Assembly (NCBI RefSeq): GCF_021233415.1
Contig: NZ_CP089466.1
Location: 1,550,001 to 1,614,000 of the forward strand
Length of the DNA stretch: 64,000 nucleotides
DNA from: Halobacterium litoreum
GTDB taxonomy: Archaea > Halobacteriota > Halobacteria > Halobacteriales > Halobacteriaceae
Direction of reading: 5' to 3'
The notes beneath the pieces were generated by a model. The model did no database searches, was not told the DNA's origin, and worked only from the letters and a program-made list of their open reading frames with translations. A program made the position numbers and the translations under genes. Shown piece after piece: positions 24,016 to 34,581 of this stretch (the stretch's first letter is position 1; each line of letters opens with the position of its first letter).

Positions 24016-26279
24016 CCGACTACGTCTCCCGGGCGAACCGGGCGCTCCGGTCCGCCTACGACGAGCCGACGAGCCTCGCGGAGTACGTCAACCGCGTGTT
24101 CGAACAGCCGCTGGCGGCCGCCCACGCCAGCCGCTACCTGCTCGCCGCAATCGAGAGCGAGGGCACTCGCGAGGTCGTGGAGCACGGCGAGGAACTGGAG
24201 CGCTACCGGTTCTTCGACGACCCGCACAACGACGGCGAGCACGCCGTCCTCGGGAACACGGCGACGCTGAACGCGTTCGTCGACGACCTACGCGCCATCG
24301 CCGCCGGACGGGGGAAAGCCGAGACCATCCTGTGGTTCGCGGGGCCGACCGCCACCGGGAAGTCGGAACTGAAGCGGTGTCTCGTGAACGGACTGCGGGA
24401 GTTCTCGAAGACGCCCGAGGGCCGACGATACACGGTCGAGTGGAACGTCGCGGGCGCCCAGGACGACCCCGGTCTGACGTACGGCGACGACCGCGTGGAC
24501 CGGGAGACCGACTGGTACGAGAGTCCGGTGCAGGCGAATCCGTTGTCGGTGTTCCCGCCCGACGTGCGCCGGGACCTGCTCGCGGAACTGAACGAGGGCC
24601 GCGACGACGCCGACCGGATTCGCGTGGACGCCGACCTCGACCCGTTCTCGCGGGAGGCCTACGACTACCTCGAAGAGGCTTACCGCCGCGAGGGCCGCAG
24701 CGACCTGTTCGCGGCGGTCACGGACCGCAAGCACCTGCGCGTGAAAAACTACGTCGTCGACCGCGGGAAGGGCGTCGGCGTGCTCCACTCGGAGGACGCC
24801 GGCAGCCCGAAGGAGCGCCTCGTCGGGTCGTGGGTCGCACCCCTCTTATCGAAGCTCGACTCGAAGGGCCGGAAGAACCCCCAGGCGTTCAGTTACGACG
24901 GCGTGCTCTCCCAGGGCAACGGCTGTCTGACCGTCGTGGAGGACGCCAGCCAGCACGCCGACCTGCTCCAGAAACTCCTGAACGTCCCCGACGAGCGCCG
25001 CGTGAAACTGGACAAGGGCATCGGGATGGACCTCGACACCCAGTTGGTCGTCATCTCGAATCTGGACTTGGAGGCGCAACTGAACCAGCACGACGACCGG
25101 CAGGGATTCGACCCCCTGAAGGCGCTCAAGCGGCGGCTGTCGAAACACGAGTTCGGCTACCTCACGAGCCTTCGCCTCGAAACCCAGCTCCTGCGCCGCG
25201 AACTCACGGGTGAGACCGAGGTGTGGACCGAGACGGACCCCGACGTGCTGGCGTCCCGCGTCCGTGAACCGGCGACAGTGCAGGTGCGGGACCGCGGCGG
25301 CGTCGTGGAGCGCGAACTCGCGCCCCACGCGCTCGAAGCCGCGGCGCTGTACAGCGTCGTCACGCGCCTCGACGCGAGCGACCTGCCCGAGGACTTCGAC
25401 CTCGTGGACAAGGCGCTGTTGTTCGACCGCGGCTACGTCGGCCGGGGCGAGGACCGGCGGGACGCCGACGAGTTCGCGTTCGACGGCGACGCGGACGGCG
25501 CGAACGGCATCCCGGTGACGTACACGCGGGACGTGCTCGCGGACCTCCTGCACACCGACGCCGACCGCTCCCACCCCGGCCTCCCGGTGGAGCGCGTCGT
25601 CACGCCCGGCGACGTGCTGGACGCGATGGTGTCCGGGCTCGCCGACGCGCCCGTGTTCTCGGACGCCGAGCGCGCGGAGTTCGAGGACCGCCTGCTCCCC
25701 GCGAAAGACCGCGTCCACGAGCAACAGGAACGCGACGTGCTGGACGCGTTGCTCGCCGACGAGGGCGCGACCGAGAGCGAGGTCGAGGAGTACGTCGAGC
25801 ACGTCCACGCGTGGGCGACCGACGACACCGTGACGAACGACCGCGGGGAGCGCGTGCCGCCGGACGCGCTCGCGATGAAGGTGTTCGAGACGGAGACGCT
25901 CGGGCGGTTCGGCGACGCGAACTACCACGGCGACGACCCGCGGGAGCCGGTCCGCGAGTTCCGCGAGGACGCAGTGATGACGGCGGTGACGCGGCACGCG
26001 TGGGAGAACCGCGACGACGAGTTCCGCGCCCGCGACGTCGACCTCACGTCCGTCCCCGTGCTCGGTGACGTGCTCGCGGGCAACGACTGGGACGACGTGG
26101 AGCGCGTCCACCCGGACTTCGACCCGGCGCAGTGGCCGGACCCGCCCGAGGACACCGCCACGGCCGAACTGAAAGCGCGGGCAATCGACTACCTGACCGC
26201 GGAACGGGGATACTCGCCGGCGAGCGCCGAACTGGCGACCCGGACCGTGGTCGCCGAGGTGACACACAGATGGGACTGA
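24012..26279 (+). CDS. PrkA-type serine protein kinase, divergent copy 2
   Basis: 755 residues from GTG 24012. The P-loop GPTATGKS is at 111-118. It keeps the PrkA-specific central region ([50 protein letters not shown]) but diverges strongly from copy 1 and is longer. The GTGA overlap with copy 1 suggests obligatory coupled translation. The pair may form a heteromeric kinase, which is inference. ATG alternatives lie too far inside the homology. Confidence 0.85.
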   Translation: MTDYVSRANRALRSAYDEPTSLAEYVNRVFEQPLAAAHASRYLLAAIESEGTREVVEHGEELERYRFFDDPHNDGEHAVLGNTATLNAFVDDLRAIAAGRGKAETILWFAGPTATGKSELKRCLVNGLREFSKTPEGRRYTVEWNVAGAQDDPGLTYGDDRVDRETDWYESPVQANPLSVFPPDVRRDLLAELNEGRDDADRIRVDADLDPFSREAYDYLEEAYRREGRSDLFAAVTDRKHLRVKNYVVDRGKGVGVLHSEDAGSPKERLVGSWVAPLLSKLDSKGRKNPQAFSYDGVLSQGNGCLTVVEDASQHADLLQKLLNVPDERRVKLDKGIGMDLDTQLVVISNLDLEAQLNQHDDRQGFDPLKALKRRLSKHEFGYLTSLRLETQLLRRELTGETEVWTETDPDVLASRVREPATVQVRDRGGVVERELAPHALEAAALYSVVTRLDASDLPEDFDLVDKALLFDRGYVGRGEDRRDADEFAFDGDADGANGIPVTYTRDVLADLLHTDADRSHPGLPVERVVTPGDVLDAMVSGLADAPVFSDAERAEFEDRLLPAKDRVHEQQERDVLDALLADEGATESEVEEYVEHVHAWATDDTVTNDRGERVPPDALAMKVFETETLGRFGDANYHGDDPREPVREFREDAVMTAVTRHAWENRDDEFRARDVDLTSVPVLGDVLAGNDWDDVERVHPDFDPAQWPDPPEDTATAELKARAIDYLTAERGYSPASAELATRTVVAEVTHRWD

Positions 26280-27562
26280 GAGAGGACCGCGAACGGTTCC
26301 GCGAGGTCGGCGAGCAGCGACGCCAGGACCTCGCCGAGTTCATCCAGTACGGCGACCTCGGCGGGAGCGACCGCACCTCGGTGCGCGTCCCGGTGAAACT
26401 CGTCGACCTGCCGGAGTTCCAGTACGACAGGCTCGACCGCGGCGGCGTCGGACAGGGAGACGCCGAATCCGGCGACCCGGTCGGCGAGCCACAGGAGGGC
26501 GACGGAGACGGCGACGAAGCGGGCGAGGAGGGCGCAGAACACGAGTACTACGAGATGGACCCCGAGGAGTTCGCGCAAGCGCTCGACGAGCGCCTCGGGC
26601 TCGACCTCGACCCGAAGGGGAAGAAGGTAATCGAGGAAGTCGAGGGAGCGTTCAACGACACGGCGCGCCGCGGCCCGCGCGGGACGCTGGACTTCGACCA
26701 CCTCTACAAGCAGGGACTGAAGCGCACGGTCGCGATGGACTTCGACGAGGAGTACGTCGCGGAAGCCCTGCGCGTCGCCGACTGGGGGCCGAGCGAGGCC
26801 TTCGAGTGGGCGCGCGAGCAGCACGTCCCGGTGTCGAAGGCGTGGCTGGTCGACCGCGCCCGCGACCTCGACGACCCCGAGCGCTGGGCGTCCATCGAGG
26901 AGATGGAGGCGGAGCGCGACCCTGAACCGACGCACGCGCGACTCCGGCGGGACGGCGTCGGGAAAGTGCCGCTCCGCCGGGACGACGAGCGCTTCCGCCA
27001 CCCGGAAATCGAGGAGGAGCGCGAGCGCAACGTCGTCGTCGTGAACATCCGGGACGTCTCCGGGTCGATGCGGGACGCCAAGCGCGAACTCGTCGAGCGC
27101 ACGTTCACGCCGCTGGACTGGTACCTCACCGGGAAGTACGACCGCGCGGAGTTCGTCTACATCGCCCACGACGCGGACGCCTGGGAGGTCGACCGGTCGG
27201 ACTTCTTCGGCATCCGGTCGGGCGGCGGCACCCGCATCTCGACGGCCTACGAACTCGCCGACGAACTGCTCGCGGACTACCCGTTCAGCGAGTGGAACCG
27301 CTACGTGTTCGCCGCCGGCGACGGGGAGAACAGCCACAACGACACGGAGGAGAACGTCGTCCCCCTGATGCGGGCGATAGACGCGAACCTCCACGCGTAC
27401 GTCGAGACACAGCCCAACGACACGATGCAGACCGGGACGCACGCCGGCAAACTCCGGGAGGCGTTCGGCGACGACGAGGACGTCGCCGTCGCGACGGTCA
27501 CGGGCAACGACGACGTGCTCGACGCCATCGAGACGATTCTCGGCACCGAAGATGACGACTGA
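26270..27562 (+). CDS. YeaH/YhbH family protein (VWA-like)
   Basis: 430 residues, matching the DUF444 family. Its von Willebrand factor A-like core has a metal-site start [10 protein letters not shown] (near residue 265; family form DVSGSM) and a second acidic block [19 protein letters not shown]. The N-terminal third is charged and Gly/Asp/Glu-rich. In bacteria this protein pairs with PrkA/YeaG and SpoVR. It overlaps copy 2 by 10 bases and SpoVR by 11. Confidence 0.9.
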   Translation: MGLREDRERFREVGEQRRQDLAEFIQYGDLGGSDRTSVRVPVKLVDLPEFQYDRLDRGGVGQGDAESGDPVGEPQEGDGDGDEAGEEGAEHEYYEMDPEEFAQALDERLGLDLDPKGKKVIEEVEGAFNDTARRGPRGTLDFDHLYKQGLKRTVAMDFDEEYVAEALRVADWGPSEAFEWAREQHVPVSKAWLVDRARDLDDPERWASIEEMEAERDPEPTHARLRRDGVGKVPLRRDDERFRHPEIEEERERNVVVVNIRDVSGSMRDAKRELVERTFTPLDWYLTGKYDRAEFVYIAHDADAWEVDRSDFFGIRSGGGTRISTAYELADELLADYPFSEWNRYVFAAGDGENSHNDTEENVVPLMRAIDANLHAYVETQPNDTMQTGTHAGKLREAFGDDEDVAVATVTGNDDVLDAIETILGTEDDD

Positions 27563-29531
27563 ACCAGACAAACAGCGGACGGCCGCGGCACTCGTCGAAC
27601 CGGCGCGGGAAGCGAACGCGCTCGCGCGCCGCCTCGGCCTCGACCCCTACGACGTGAACTACTGGGTCGTGGACCACGACGAGATGAACGAACTCATCGC
27701 GTACGACGGGTTCCAGACGCGGTACCCGCACTGGCGGTGGGGGATGAAGTACGAACAGCAACGCAAACAGCGCCAGTTCCTCGGCGGGAAGGCCTTCGAG
27801 ATAGTGAACAACGACGACCCGTCGAACGCGTTCCTGCAGGTCTCGAACGACCTCGCGGACCAGAAGGCGGTCATCACGCACGTCGAGGCCCACGCCGACT
27901 TCTTCGCGAACAACGAGTGGTTCGCGCTGTTCGGCGGCGACGACGGCCCGAACGCCGCGGAGATGCTGGAGCGCCACGCCCGCCGCATCGAGGACGTGCT
28001 CGCCGACCCCGAGGTCGACCGCGAAGCCGTCGAGCGGTTCGTGGACACCGTCTCGACGCTGGAGGACAACATCGAGTACCGGCGTGCGTTCGACCGGGAC
28101 GCCGGCGCGAGCGACCCGGACGCGCTCGCGGACACGCTCGACGGCCTCGGCGTCAGCGACGAGGTGCGCGCGGAGGTGTTCGACGACGACTGGCTGGCCG
28201 CGCTCGACGACGACGAACTGGACGTTCGGTTCCCCGAGGAACCCGAGTACGACCTGCTGGCGTTCCTCCGCGAGCACGGGCGGGCGTACGACGAGGCCGC
28301 CGGGAAGGCCGTGGAGTTCGAGGACTGGCAGCGCGAATTAATCGAGATGCTGCGCCGGGAAGCTTACTACTTCGCGCCACAGCGCACGACGAAGGTGATG
28401 AACGAGGGGTGGGCGGCGTACTGGGAGTCCGTGATGATGGGCGAGGAGGCGTTCGCCGACGAGACGGAGTTCCTCGACTACGCCGACCACCAGGCCCGCG
28501 TCCTGAACAGCCCCGGTTTCAATCCGTACAAACTCGGGAAGGAACTCTGGGAGTACGTGGAGAACCGCGCGAACCGCCGCGAAGTTCTGGAGCGGTTGCT
28601 TCGCGTGCGTGGCGTGACGTGGCGGAACTTCCACGATGCCGTGGACTTCGCCGCGGTCGCGGACGCGCTCGCGCCGCCGGACGCGCTCGCCGCCGTGGAC
28701 GCCGACGACCTCGACGCGGTTGCGGCGTTGCCGGACGCGTACGTGGACAGCGAGTCGCTCGCGGCGGCCCGCGACGGCGACGTCGACGCGACGCGGTTCC
28801 CGTGGAAACTGTTCACCTACGAGGGGTTGGCGCGCCGCCACTACTCGCTCGCGAAACCCCAGTTCCGGGGATTCCTCGAACGCGTGTCCCGCTCCGAGTT
28901 GGAGGCGACGAGCCGGTACCTCTTCGAGGACGAACGCTACGCGTCCGTCGAGCAGGCCCTCGCCGACGTGGACTTCGCGGCCGGCTGGGACCGCATGTAC
29001 GCGGTCCGGGAGAGTCACAACGACGTGACGTTCGTGGACGAGTTCCTGACCCAGGAGTTCGTGGACGCGAACGACTACTTCGCGTACGAGTACAGTCAGA
29101 CCCGCGGCGACTTCCGCGCGACCAGCACGGACGCCGCGGACGTGAAGAAGAAACTCCTCCTGCGGTTCACGAACCTCGGGAAGCCGACCGTCGCGGTGTA
29201 CGACGCGAACCACGAGAACCGCGGCGAGTTGCTGTTGTGCCACGAGTACAACGGCGTGATGTTGGACCGCGGCGCGGCGGAGGCGACGCTAAAGCGCGTC
29301 TTCGAGTTGTGGGGCCGACCGGTCGTGTTGCACACCATCACGAAGCGCGTGAGCGAGACCGAACGCAAGCGCGCGCGGCGCAACGACCGCGAGCCCGAGC
29401 CCGAGGAGGTCGGCGTGGCGCTCCGGTACGACGGCGACGAGGTGGAACGCGAGGAGTTGGCGTGGAGCGAGGTCGAACACCTCGCGGCCGAGGAACTGGA
29501 CTACGACACGAAACCCGAGGACTGGCTGTAG
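27552..29531 (+). CDS. SpoVR family protein
   Basis: 659 residues, longer than the roughly 470-500 of bacterial SpoVR. The family blocks [27 protein letters not shown] (split here), [26 protein letters not shown] and [21 protein letters not shown] are all present. Extra sequence lies in about residues 370-430 (Ala/Asp-rich) and near the C-terminus. Cytoplasmic. Function unclear; associated with stationary-phase PrkA-YeaH systems. The last gene of the operon, followed by 133 bases without a gene. Confidence 0.92.
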   Translation: MTTEPDKQRTAAALVEPAREANALARRLGLDPYDVNYWVVDHDEMNELIAYDGFQTRYPHWRWGMKYEQQRKQRQFLGGKAFEIVNNDDPSNAFLQVSNDLADQKAVITHVEAHADFFANNEWFALFGGDDGPNAAEMLERHARRIEDVLADPEVDREAVERFVDTVSTLEDNIEYRRAFDRDAGASDPDALADTLDGLGVSDEVRAEVFDDDWLAALDDDELDVRFPEEPEYDLLAFLREHGRAYDEAAGKAVEFEDWQRELIEMLRREAYYFAPQRTTKVMNEGWAAYWESVMMGEEAFADETEFLDYADHQARVLNSPGFNPYKLGKELWEYVENRANRREVLERLLRVRGVTWRNFHDAVDFAAVADALAPPDALAAVDADDLDAVAALPDAYVDSESLAAARDGDVDATRFPWKLFTYEGLARRHYSLAKPQFRGFLERVSRSELEATSRYLFEDERYASVEQALADVDFAAGWDRMYAVRESHNDVTFVDEFLTQEFVDANDYFAYEYSQTRGDFRATSTDAADVKKKLLLRFTNLGKPTVAVYDANHENRGELLLCHEYNGVMLDRGAAEATLKRVFELWGRPVVLHTITKRVSETERKRARRNDREPEPEEVGVALRYDGDEVEREELAWSEVEHLAAEELDYDTKPEDWL

Positions 29532-29664
29532 GGGCGTGCTGGCGACACTCGCGGTCGCTGGCGCGCTCGGGAGTGAGTGCCGCCGTGGCGGGGCGTTGCT
29601 CCCGAGTCCGCTGTCAGGGCACGTCGGAGGGTGGTCCCGGCTTCCCGTTTGAACGTTCGCAGAA

Positions 29665-30111
29665 TCAGGTGGTGACGACGGTGACGGCGCCGTCGAACTC
29701 GAGGATGATTCGCTGCGTCACGTCGCCGAAGATGGCTTTCCCGGTGGGGGAGCGCTTGCGGCCCGCGACGAAGATGTGGTCGGCGTCGCGCTCGGCGGCG
29801 AGTTCGAGGACTTCGTCGCCCTTGTCCCCGATGCGGCCGACGGGTTCCGTCTCCACGTCGACGTCTTCGAGCACGTCGCGGCCGATGTCCGTCGCGAACT
29901 TGCGGGCGCCGTCGACGGCCTCGTCGATGGTGTAGTTCACGTCGAGGTCCGGGATGCTCGCCATGGACTCCCGGCGCTCGGAGTACTCGTCTTCGGTGGT
30001 GACGTGGAGCAGGATGAGTTCGGCGTCGACGCCGGCGGCGAGTTCGCCGGCTTCCTGTACGAGGGATTTCGCTGAGTCACTGGCTTCGACAACTGCGATA
30101 GCGCGGTCCAT
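29665..30111 (-). CDS. Universal stress protein, second copy
   Basis: 148 residues. Starts DRAIAVVEASDSAKSLVQEAGELAA and ends VAGRKRSPTGKAIFGDVTQRIILEFDGAVTVV, with a nucleotide-binding-like GxxxSPTGKAIFG. It is convergent with spoVR, so it is not part of that operon. The first beta strand motif is less typical than in the 14000 copy. ATG 30111 was chosen, because the longer start at 30165 adds residues that lack homology. Confidence 0.88.
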   Translation of the reverse strand: MDRAIAVVEASDSAKSLVQEAGELAAGVDAELILLHVTTEDEYSERRESMASIPDLDVNYTIDEAVDGARKFATDIGRDVLEDVDVETEPVGRIGDKGDEVLELAAERDADHIFVAGRKRSPTGKAIFGDVTQRIILEFDGAVTVVTT

Positions 30112-30199
30112 GTGGGACGGCGCTCGGTCTGCCACCTTAAATGTCCGGGCCGCCGTCGGGAACAACGCATTTGTACCAGAGGCCTAGAGTTCGGACGTG

Positions 30200-30907
30200 A
30201 TGGGCCTCCGGCGGGTAATCGAGGACGTTCGCGGCCGCGAGAAGACGCTGACGGTGTACGCGCCGCCCGGTACGGACGTCGTCGCGTCGGTCAGAGAGTA
30301 CTTCGCGTCCCAGAACGTCGCCATCGAGCACGAACCGACGACGGACGCGCCGGCCCACGCGGTGCTCTCGGACGACGGCGAGTACCTCACGTCGGTCGGC
30401 ACCGACGCGTTGCGCGCGCTGACCGGGAGCGAACCACACCCCATCGGGGAGGACGCGGCGTACAGTCCGCTGTTGGAGCACCTCGACCGGACGACGTTCA
30501 CGTCGTACAGCCGGTGCCAGATGATGCAGGCGTCTCGGGAGATAGAGGACCGCGCGTGGCGCGCGAAGTCGGGGTGTCTGCACGCGGGGTTCCAGCGGCT
30601 GTCGAACCTCGAACCGGAAGTCGAGACGTACGCCCAGTTGGCGGACAGCGACCTCGACGTACACGTGTACGGGGAGCGCGACGCGGAAATCGGGGCCGGC
30701 GAGTCGTTCACGGTCCACGCGACCGACGACCCGGAGATAACGACGACGTGGTTCGTGGTGTTCGACGGCGGCGGGAACGAACAGCAGTCCTCGGCGCTGT
30801 TGGCTGAGGAGCAAGACGACGGCGGCTACTACGGCTTCTGGACGTACGACGCGTCGCTGGTGGCGGACGCGCTCGACGCGCTCGACGCCGTCAGGCGGCC
30901 CGCGTGA
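30200..30907 (+). CDS. DICT sensory domain protein
   Basis: 235 residues from ATG 30200 (a GTG at 30197 adds one residue). Residues 95-230 match the DICT sensory domain: FTSYSRCQMMQASREIEDRA and LHAGFQRLSNLEPEVETYA, then a Trp-rich strand near the end. No output domain is attached, so it must act through protein contacts or another partner. No kinase or DNA-binding gene is adjacent. Signal unknown. Confidence 0.85.
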   Translation: MGLRRVIEDVRGREKTLTVYAPPGTDVVASVREYFASQNVAIEHEPTTDAPAHAVLSDDGEYLTSVGTDALRALTGSEPHPIGEDAAYSPLLEHLDRTTFTSYSRCQMMQASREIEDRAWRAKSGCLHAGFQRLSNLEPEVETYAQLADSDLDVHVYGERDAEIGAGESFTVHATDDPEITTTWFVVFDGGGNEQQSSALLAEEQDDGGYYGFWTYDASLVADALDALDAVRRPA

Positions 30908-30944
30908 GGGCAACGTTTTCGGTGGGGGCCGCCGACGCTCCGGT

Positions 30945-32162
30945 ATGCGAGTGTTCGACGTGGCCCGGTTGGTCGACGGCCGCCGGGACGACGCGATAGA
31001 CGACGCGCGCCTCGTCGTAGCGGACGGCGAGGTGGCGGCGGTCGGCCCCCGGGAGAGCGTGGACGCGCCGCCGGACGCCGAGCGCGTGGAGTATCCGGAC
31101 CGAACCGTCGTGCCGGGGTTCGTGGACGCACACGTTCACGTGCAGGGCGCGCGGTCGATGAACATCGAGGACTGGATGGCGACGCCGGATTCGCTGGCGG
31201 CGGCGCGCGCCACCGGGGACTTGCGGTCGCTGGTGGACGCGGGGTTCACGAGCGTGCGCGACCTCGGGAGTTCCATCGGCCTCGGGCTTCGAGAGGCCGT
31301 GGCGTCCGGCGAGGTGCCGGGGCCGCGCGTGTTCACGAGCGGGCGCGCAATCTCCCAGACGGCGGGCCACGGCGACATCCACGGCGCGCCCTACGGGTGG
31401 GTGGCCGACGGCACGCCGCTGTCGACGCTGGCCGACGGGCCGACGGAGTGCCGGCGGGAGGCCCGCAAGCGAATCCGGGAGGGCGTGGACTGCCTGAAGA
31501 TAATGACGACCGGCGGCGTGTTGAGTCAGCGGGACACGCCGGACGTGCGCCAGTTCACGGACGAGGAGATTCGCGCGATGACCGAGGAGGCCGACCGCGT
31601 CGGCGTCGACGTGGCGGCTCACGCGCAGGGCGCGGCGGGCATCGAGGCGGCGCTCCGGAACGGCGCGACGACCGTCGAGCACGGCTTCTACCTCGACGAC
31701 GAGTGCATCGAGTTGTTGAAGGAGTGCGGCGGGACGTTCGTGCCGACGCTCGCCATCATGTGGCGCATCACGGAACACGGCGACGAGCACGGCGTGCCGG
31801 AGTGGGGCATGGAGAAGGCTCGCGAGGCCCGCGAGGCCCACGTCGACGCCGTGCGAAACGCCTACGAGGAGAACACGCCCATCGCGGCGGGCACCGACTT
31901 CATGGGGCCCGAGCTGGTGCCCCACGGCGAGAACGCACTGGAGATGCGGTTGCTCGTCGAGGAAGTGGGAATGTCCGAGATGGAGGCACTCCAGTCCGGG
32001 ACGCGCATCGCGGCTCGCACGCTCCCCCGCGACGACGTGGGGACGCTGGAGGTCGGCAACCGGGCGGACTTCGCGGTGTTAGAACACGACCCGCTGGCGG
32101 ACATCTCGGCGGTGGAGCGCGTCCACGAGACGTACCTCGACGGCGAGCGCGCGGACGGCTGA
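30945..32162 (+). CDS. Amidohydrolase, imidazolonepropionase/prolidase-like branch
   Basis: 405 residues. Zinc ligands are visible: HVH at 63-65, a Lys that may be carboxylated (CLKIMTTGG), His in VAAHAQG and VEHGF, and Asp in AGTDF. This is the metal-dependent hydrolase family whose archaeal members often act as Xaa-Pro dipeptidases or carboxylic ester hydrolases. The substrate is unknown. Cytoplasmic. 37 bases after the DICT gene, same strand. Confidence 0.88.
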   Translation: MRVFDVARLVDGRRDDAIDDARLVVADGEVAAVGPRESVDAPPDAERVEYPDRTVVPGFVDAHVHVQGARSMNIEDWMATPDSLAAARATGDLRSLVDAGFTSVRDLGSSIGLGLREAVASGEVPGPRVFTSGRAISQTAGHGDIHGAPYGWVADGTPLSTLADGPTECRREARKRIREGVDCLKIMTTGGVLSQRDTPDVRQFTDEEIRAMTEEADRVGVDVAAHAQGAAGIEAALRNGATTVEHGFYLDDECIELLKECGGTFVPTLAIMWRITEHGDEHGVPEWGMEKAREAREAHVDAVRNAYEENTPIAAGTDFMGPELVPHGENALEMRLLVEEVGMSEMEALQSGTRIAARTLPRDDVGTLEVGNRADFAVLEHDPLADISAVERVHETYLDGERADG

Positions 32163-32465
32163 TTACTCGTATTTCCGCGTCCGGGCCGCCGTGAGGAGCG
32201 CGATGGTGAGGACGAGCGTGGTGTAGCCGGCGACCACGATGGTCGTCGTCCCGTCGCTGGCTTCGAAGGCGGCGAACGCGAACGTCGCGACGGCGAACGC
32301 GACGAGCGAGACGCCGAGGACGCGGGCGAGCGCGTCCGGGTCTTCGGCCTCCGCGGGGTCGTAGAGCGGCACGCCGTCCATCGACTCCGCGACGAACAGC
32401 GCGCGCCCCGCGGCGAGCAGGCCGACCGCGATGGCCGCGTACGCGACGGCGACGAGGAGTCCCAT
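32163..32465 (-). CDS. Three-helix membrane protein
   Basis: 100 residues, three hydrophobic helices (about 5-22, 48-67 and 75-93) with an acidic loop between the first two (DPAEAEDPDALARVLG). It directly abuts the convergent amidohydrolase end (stop to stop). No domain recognised. Small haloarchaeal membrane proteins with this layout occur next to many metabolic genes. Confidence 0.7.
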   Translation of the reverse strand: MGLLVAVAYAAIAVGLLAAGRALFVAESMDGVPLYDPAEAEDPDALARVLGVSLVAFAVATFAFAAFEASDGTTTIVVAGYTTLVLTIALLTAARTRKYE

Positions 32466-32565
32466 ACGCCGTACTGCGCCACGGTGGGCTTAATCCTTAC
32501 TGCCTGTCGCCGCCGGACGGGGCGCCGACCCGAGGTTTCACGGGCGCGTCCCGCGAAGCGAGGCC

Positions 32566-33201
32566 GTGACCGTCGTCGACCTCTCCCACGAACTCGGTTC
32601 CGGGCTACCGTACCCCGGCGACCCGCCGGCGTCCGTGACGCCGCACGCGACGATGCAGGCGGACGGCTACCGCGTCGCCGCCATCGCGTGTAGCACGCAC
32701 TCGGGGACGCATCTGGACGCGCCCGCACACCTCCTCGCGGACGGTGCGACGCTCGGCGACTACGCGCCCGGCGACTTCCAGTTCGACGCGCGGGTCGTGG
32801 ACTGCACCGACCTCGGCGACAGAGAGCCGATTCCCGCCGACCGCGTGCCGGAGACGGACGCGGACCTCGTGGTGTTCCACACGGGGTTCGACGCGCGCTG
32901 GGGCGACGAGTCGTACTTCGACCACCCCTATCTCGCGAGCGCGGCGGCCGAGCGCTGTGCGGCGCAGGGCTGTGCCGTGGGGCTGGACGCGCCGAGCGTC
33001 GACCCGACGCCGACCGACCGGGCGCGCGACGGCGAACCCGACGGCTATCCCGCCCACCGCGCGCTCCTCGGCGAGGGGCTGCTGTTGCTGGAGAATCTGA
33101 CGAACCTCGGCGCGCTCGGGGAGGCGACGAGCGTGCGCGCGCACCCGCTGCCGGTCGACGCGGACGGCGCGCCCGCTCGCGTCGTCGCCGTCACCGACTG
33201 A
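32566..33201 (+). CDS. Cyclase family / kynurenine formamidase-like hydrolase
   Basis: 211 residues, GTG start. The conserved metal-site motif HSGTHLDAPAHLL (near residues 46-58) gives HxGTHxDxPxH. The N-terminal VDLSHELGSGLPYPGDP and a further TGFDARW strand are typical of the cyclase family, which hydrolyses small amides or lactones with Zn or Mn. The kynurenine pathway was not seen nearby, so the substrate is not assigned. Divergent from the membrane protein. Confidence 0.88.
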   Translation: MTVVDLSHELGSGLPYPGDPPASVTPHATMQADGYRVAAIACSTHSGTHLDAPAHLLADGATLGDYAPGDFQFDARVVDCTDLGDREPIPADRVPETDADLVVFHTGFDARWGDESYFDHPYLASAAAERCAAQGCAVGLDAPSVDPTPTDRARDGEPDGYPAHRALLGEGLLLLENLTNLGALGEATSVRAHPLPVDADGAPARVVAVTD

Positions 33202-33207
33202 CGGCCG

Positions 33208-33447
33208 TCACTCCGCGTCGGCGTCGGTCGTTCCCTGGTCGCGGATGAATCCGGACTTGAACCCGATCCAGCCGAGGACGCTGATGAACAGAATCGGCGG
33301 GAGGATGACGAACCCCCACAGGGGGTTCAGCCCCCACTGGAGCAGGAGTACCACGTCGGCGAGACCGAGCAGGAGAAACGGGAGAATCGCGAGTGCGGCC
33401 TGCCGACGGCTCCCGCGGTCCCCCGTGTCCGGTATCGGCGCGTCCAT
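33208..33447 (-). CDS. Small two-helix membrane protein
   Basis: 79 residues with an N-terminal charged segment and two helices (about 18-37 and 42-63). The loop is WGLNPLW, and GFKSGFIRDQG lies outside the membrane part. Convergent with the cyclase gene (6-base gap). No domain recognised. The ATG at 33447 gives the only compact reading; longer in-frame extension looks like a shadow. Confidence 0.7.
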   Translation of the reverse strand: MDAPIPDTGDRGSRRQAALAILPFLLLGLADVVLLLQWGLNPLWGFVILPPILFISVLGWIGFKSGFIRDQGTTDADAE

Positions 33448-33794
33448 GCGCGTCGCTTCGGGGGCCACCGCAAAAAGCCATCCGCTCTCGCGTGTCGCGC
33501 GCGCTCGGTGACCCCGCCGAACCGCGGGTTCGGACCCCGCGAACGGTTCTCGTTCCCCCGCGAACCGGGATTTGGGAACCGTTGGCGTGCGATTTCGCGT
33601 ATCACTTTTCGTATGCCGACGGCGTTCGCGGACCGTTCTGAGCGCCGACAATTCGTCGCGTTGAGACGAGTGAGCGCGGCGGTCTGTCAGCGCCCCCTGA
33701 CTGCCGGCCGTTCGTTTCCAGTTTGAAAGAACGGCGACGCGCGGAAGTCAACCCAACCCACTTACGGGAATCTCTCCTGACGGCCGACCAGACA
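33448..33794. other. 347-base intergenic region with clustered GAAC/GTTC inverted repeats
   Basis: No gene is supported here. It contains CCGAACC-GCG-GGTTCGG (33517-33533), a GCGGG/CCCGC stem with a 7-base loop beginning TTCGGAC, and AACGGTT (33542-33548) with AACCGTT (33577-33583). GTTCCC (33552-33557) and GGGAAC (33574-33579) lie in between and overlap the last arm. Several alternative hairpins are possible. It divides two genes that diverge. Confidence 0.6.
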
Positions 33795-34097
33795 ATGAGC
33801 CGGTACGACTCCGAATCCGCGGCGGTGACGGAGGGCGACTCGGGACTCAAGAGCGCACTGGAGACGGCGGAACGCGCGATAGGCAGACACGACCTCGAAG
33901 CGAAACTCGCGGTGACGGCGGCGGCGCTGTTGGCCGTCGGCTTCGCCACCCGGATGGCGTTCACGAGCCAGGTGGGCGACAACCTGGGCGCGATGGTCGT
34001 CTGGTTCACCGTCATCTTCACCGCCGGCACCGCGCTGCTCGGCGGCGGCATCAAGGCGTGGGGCGCGATTCAGCGCTACCGGCACGACCTCCAGTGA
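33795..34097 (+). CDS. Small membrane protein, function unknown
   Basis: 100 residues. A polar acidic N-terminus (first 35 residues) is followed by two helices (about 43-60 and 70-91) and a basic C-terminal cap (KAWGAIQRYRHD). No domain recognised. The ATG at 33795 begins MSRYDSES; an upstream GTTTGAAAG-type in-frame start at 33723 adds basic, unlikely residues. It precedes a DUF7112-like gene on the same strand by 49 bases. Confidence 0.7.
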   Translation: MSRYDSESAAVTEGDSGLKSALETAERAIGRHDLEAKLAVTAAALLAVGFATRMAFTSQVGDNLGAMVVWFTVIFTAGTALLGGGIKAWGAIQRYRHDLQ

Positions 34098-34146
34098 CGC
34101 GCCAGCGACCGCGCGCCTTTTTGCGAGCCGGCCCGCAGGAACCACC

Positions 34147-34581
34147 ATGACCGACCGCGTCACCGACGACGCCCTCGACACCGTCGTCGGCACACTCGCC
34201 AGGGCCGGCGGCACCCGTCGCCTCGAACTCCGCCTCCCCGCGGACGCCGCCGAATCCTTCCCCGTCGACGAAGTCGTCCGCGTCGTCCTCGACGGCACCG
34301 AACGCCGCGCGCGTCTCTCTTCCACCGGCGACGACCGGCCGGTCGTCCGCGGCGTCTACGACACGCCGCGACTCGCGCGGAATCCCGGCGACGGCGAGAA
34401 CCGACTGCTCGCGTGGGTCGACGACCGCGACCTCGAAGCCGGACGCTCCGTCCACGTCGACGTCGTCGAACCCGAGTTCAAGTACGGGATTCGCGCGCCG
34501 GGCGAGTCGGCGACCTACGACGCGACCGGGACGCCGGACAGCGGTCTCGCAGATATCGCGCGCTCCGTCGAGGAGAACTAG
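34147..34581 (+). CDS. Haloarchaeal DUF7112-like protein
   Basis: 144 residues, acidic, beta-rich. I recall this layout from DUF7112 (TVVGTLARAGGTRRLELRLP, RGVYDTPRLARNPGDGENRL, VEPEFKYGIRAPGE). No active-site motif. Soluble. It ends 4 bases inside the convergent HalX-type gene. The family's role is unknown. Confidence 0.7.
   Translation: MTDRVTDDALDTVVGTLARAGGTRRLELRLPADAAESFPVDEVVRVVLDGTERRARLSSTGDDRPVVRGVYDTPRLARNPGDGENRLLAWVDDRDLEAGRSVHVDVVEPEFKYGIRAPGESATYDATGTPDSGLADIARSVEEN

Noticed and set aside
33524-33545. T-arm-like GCGGG-TTCGGAC-CCCGC suggesting a tRNA
   Set aside because: The loop has G where tRNA needs A58, and no matching 5' acceptor strand, D-arm or anticodon arm is present upstream.
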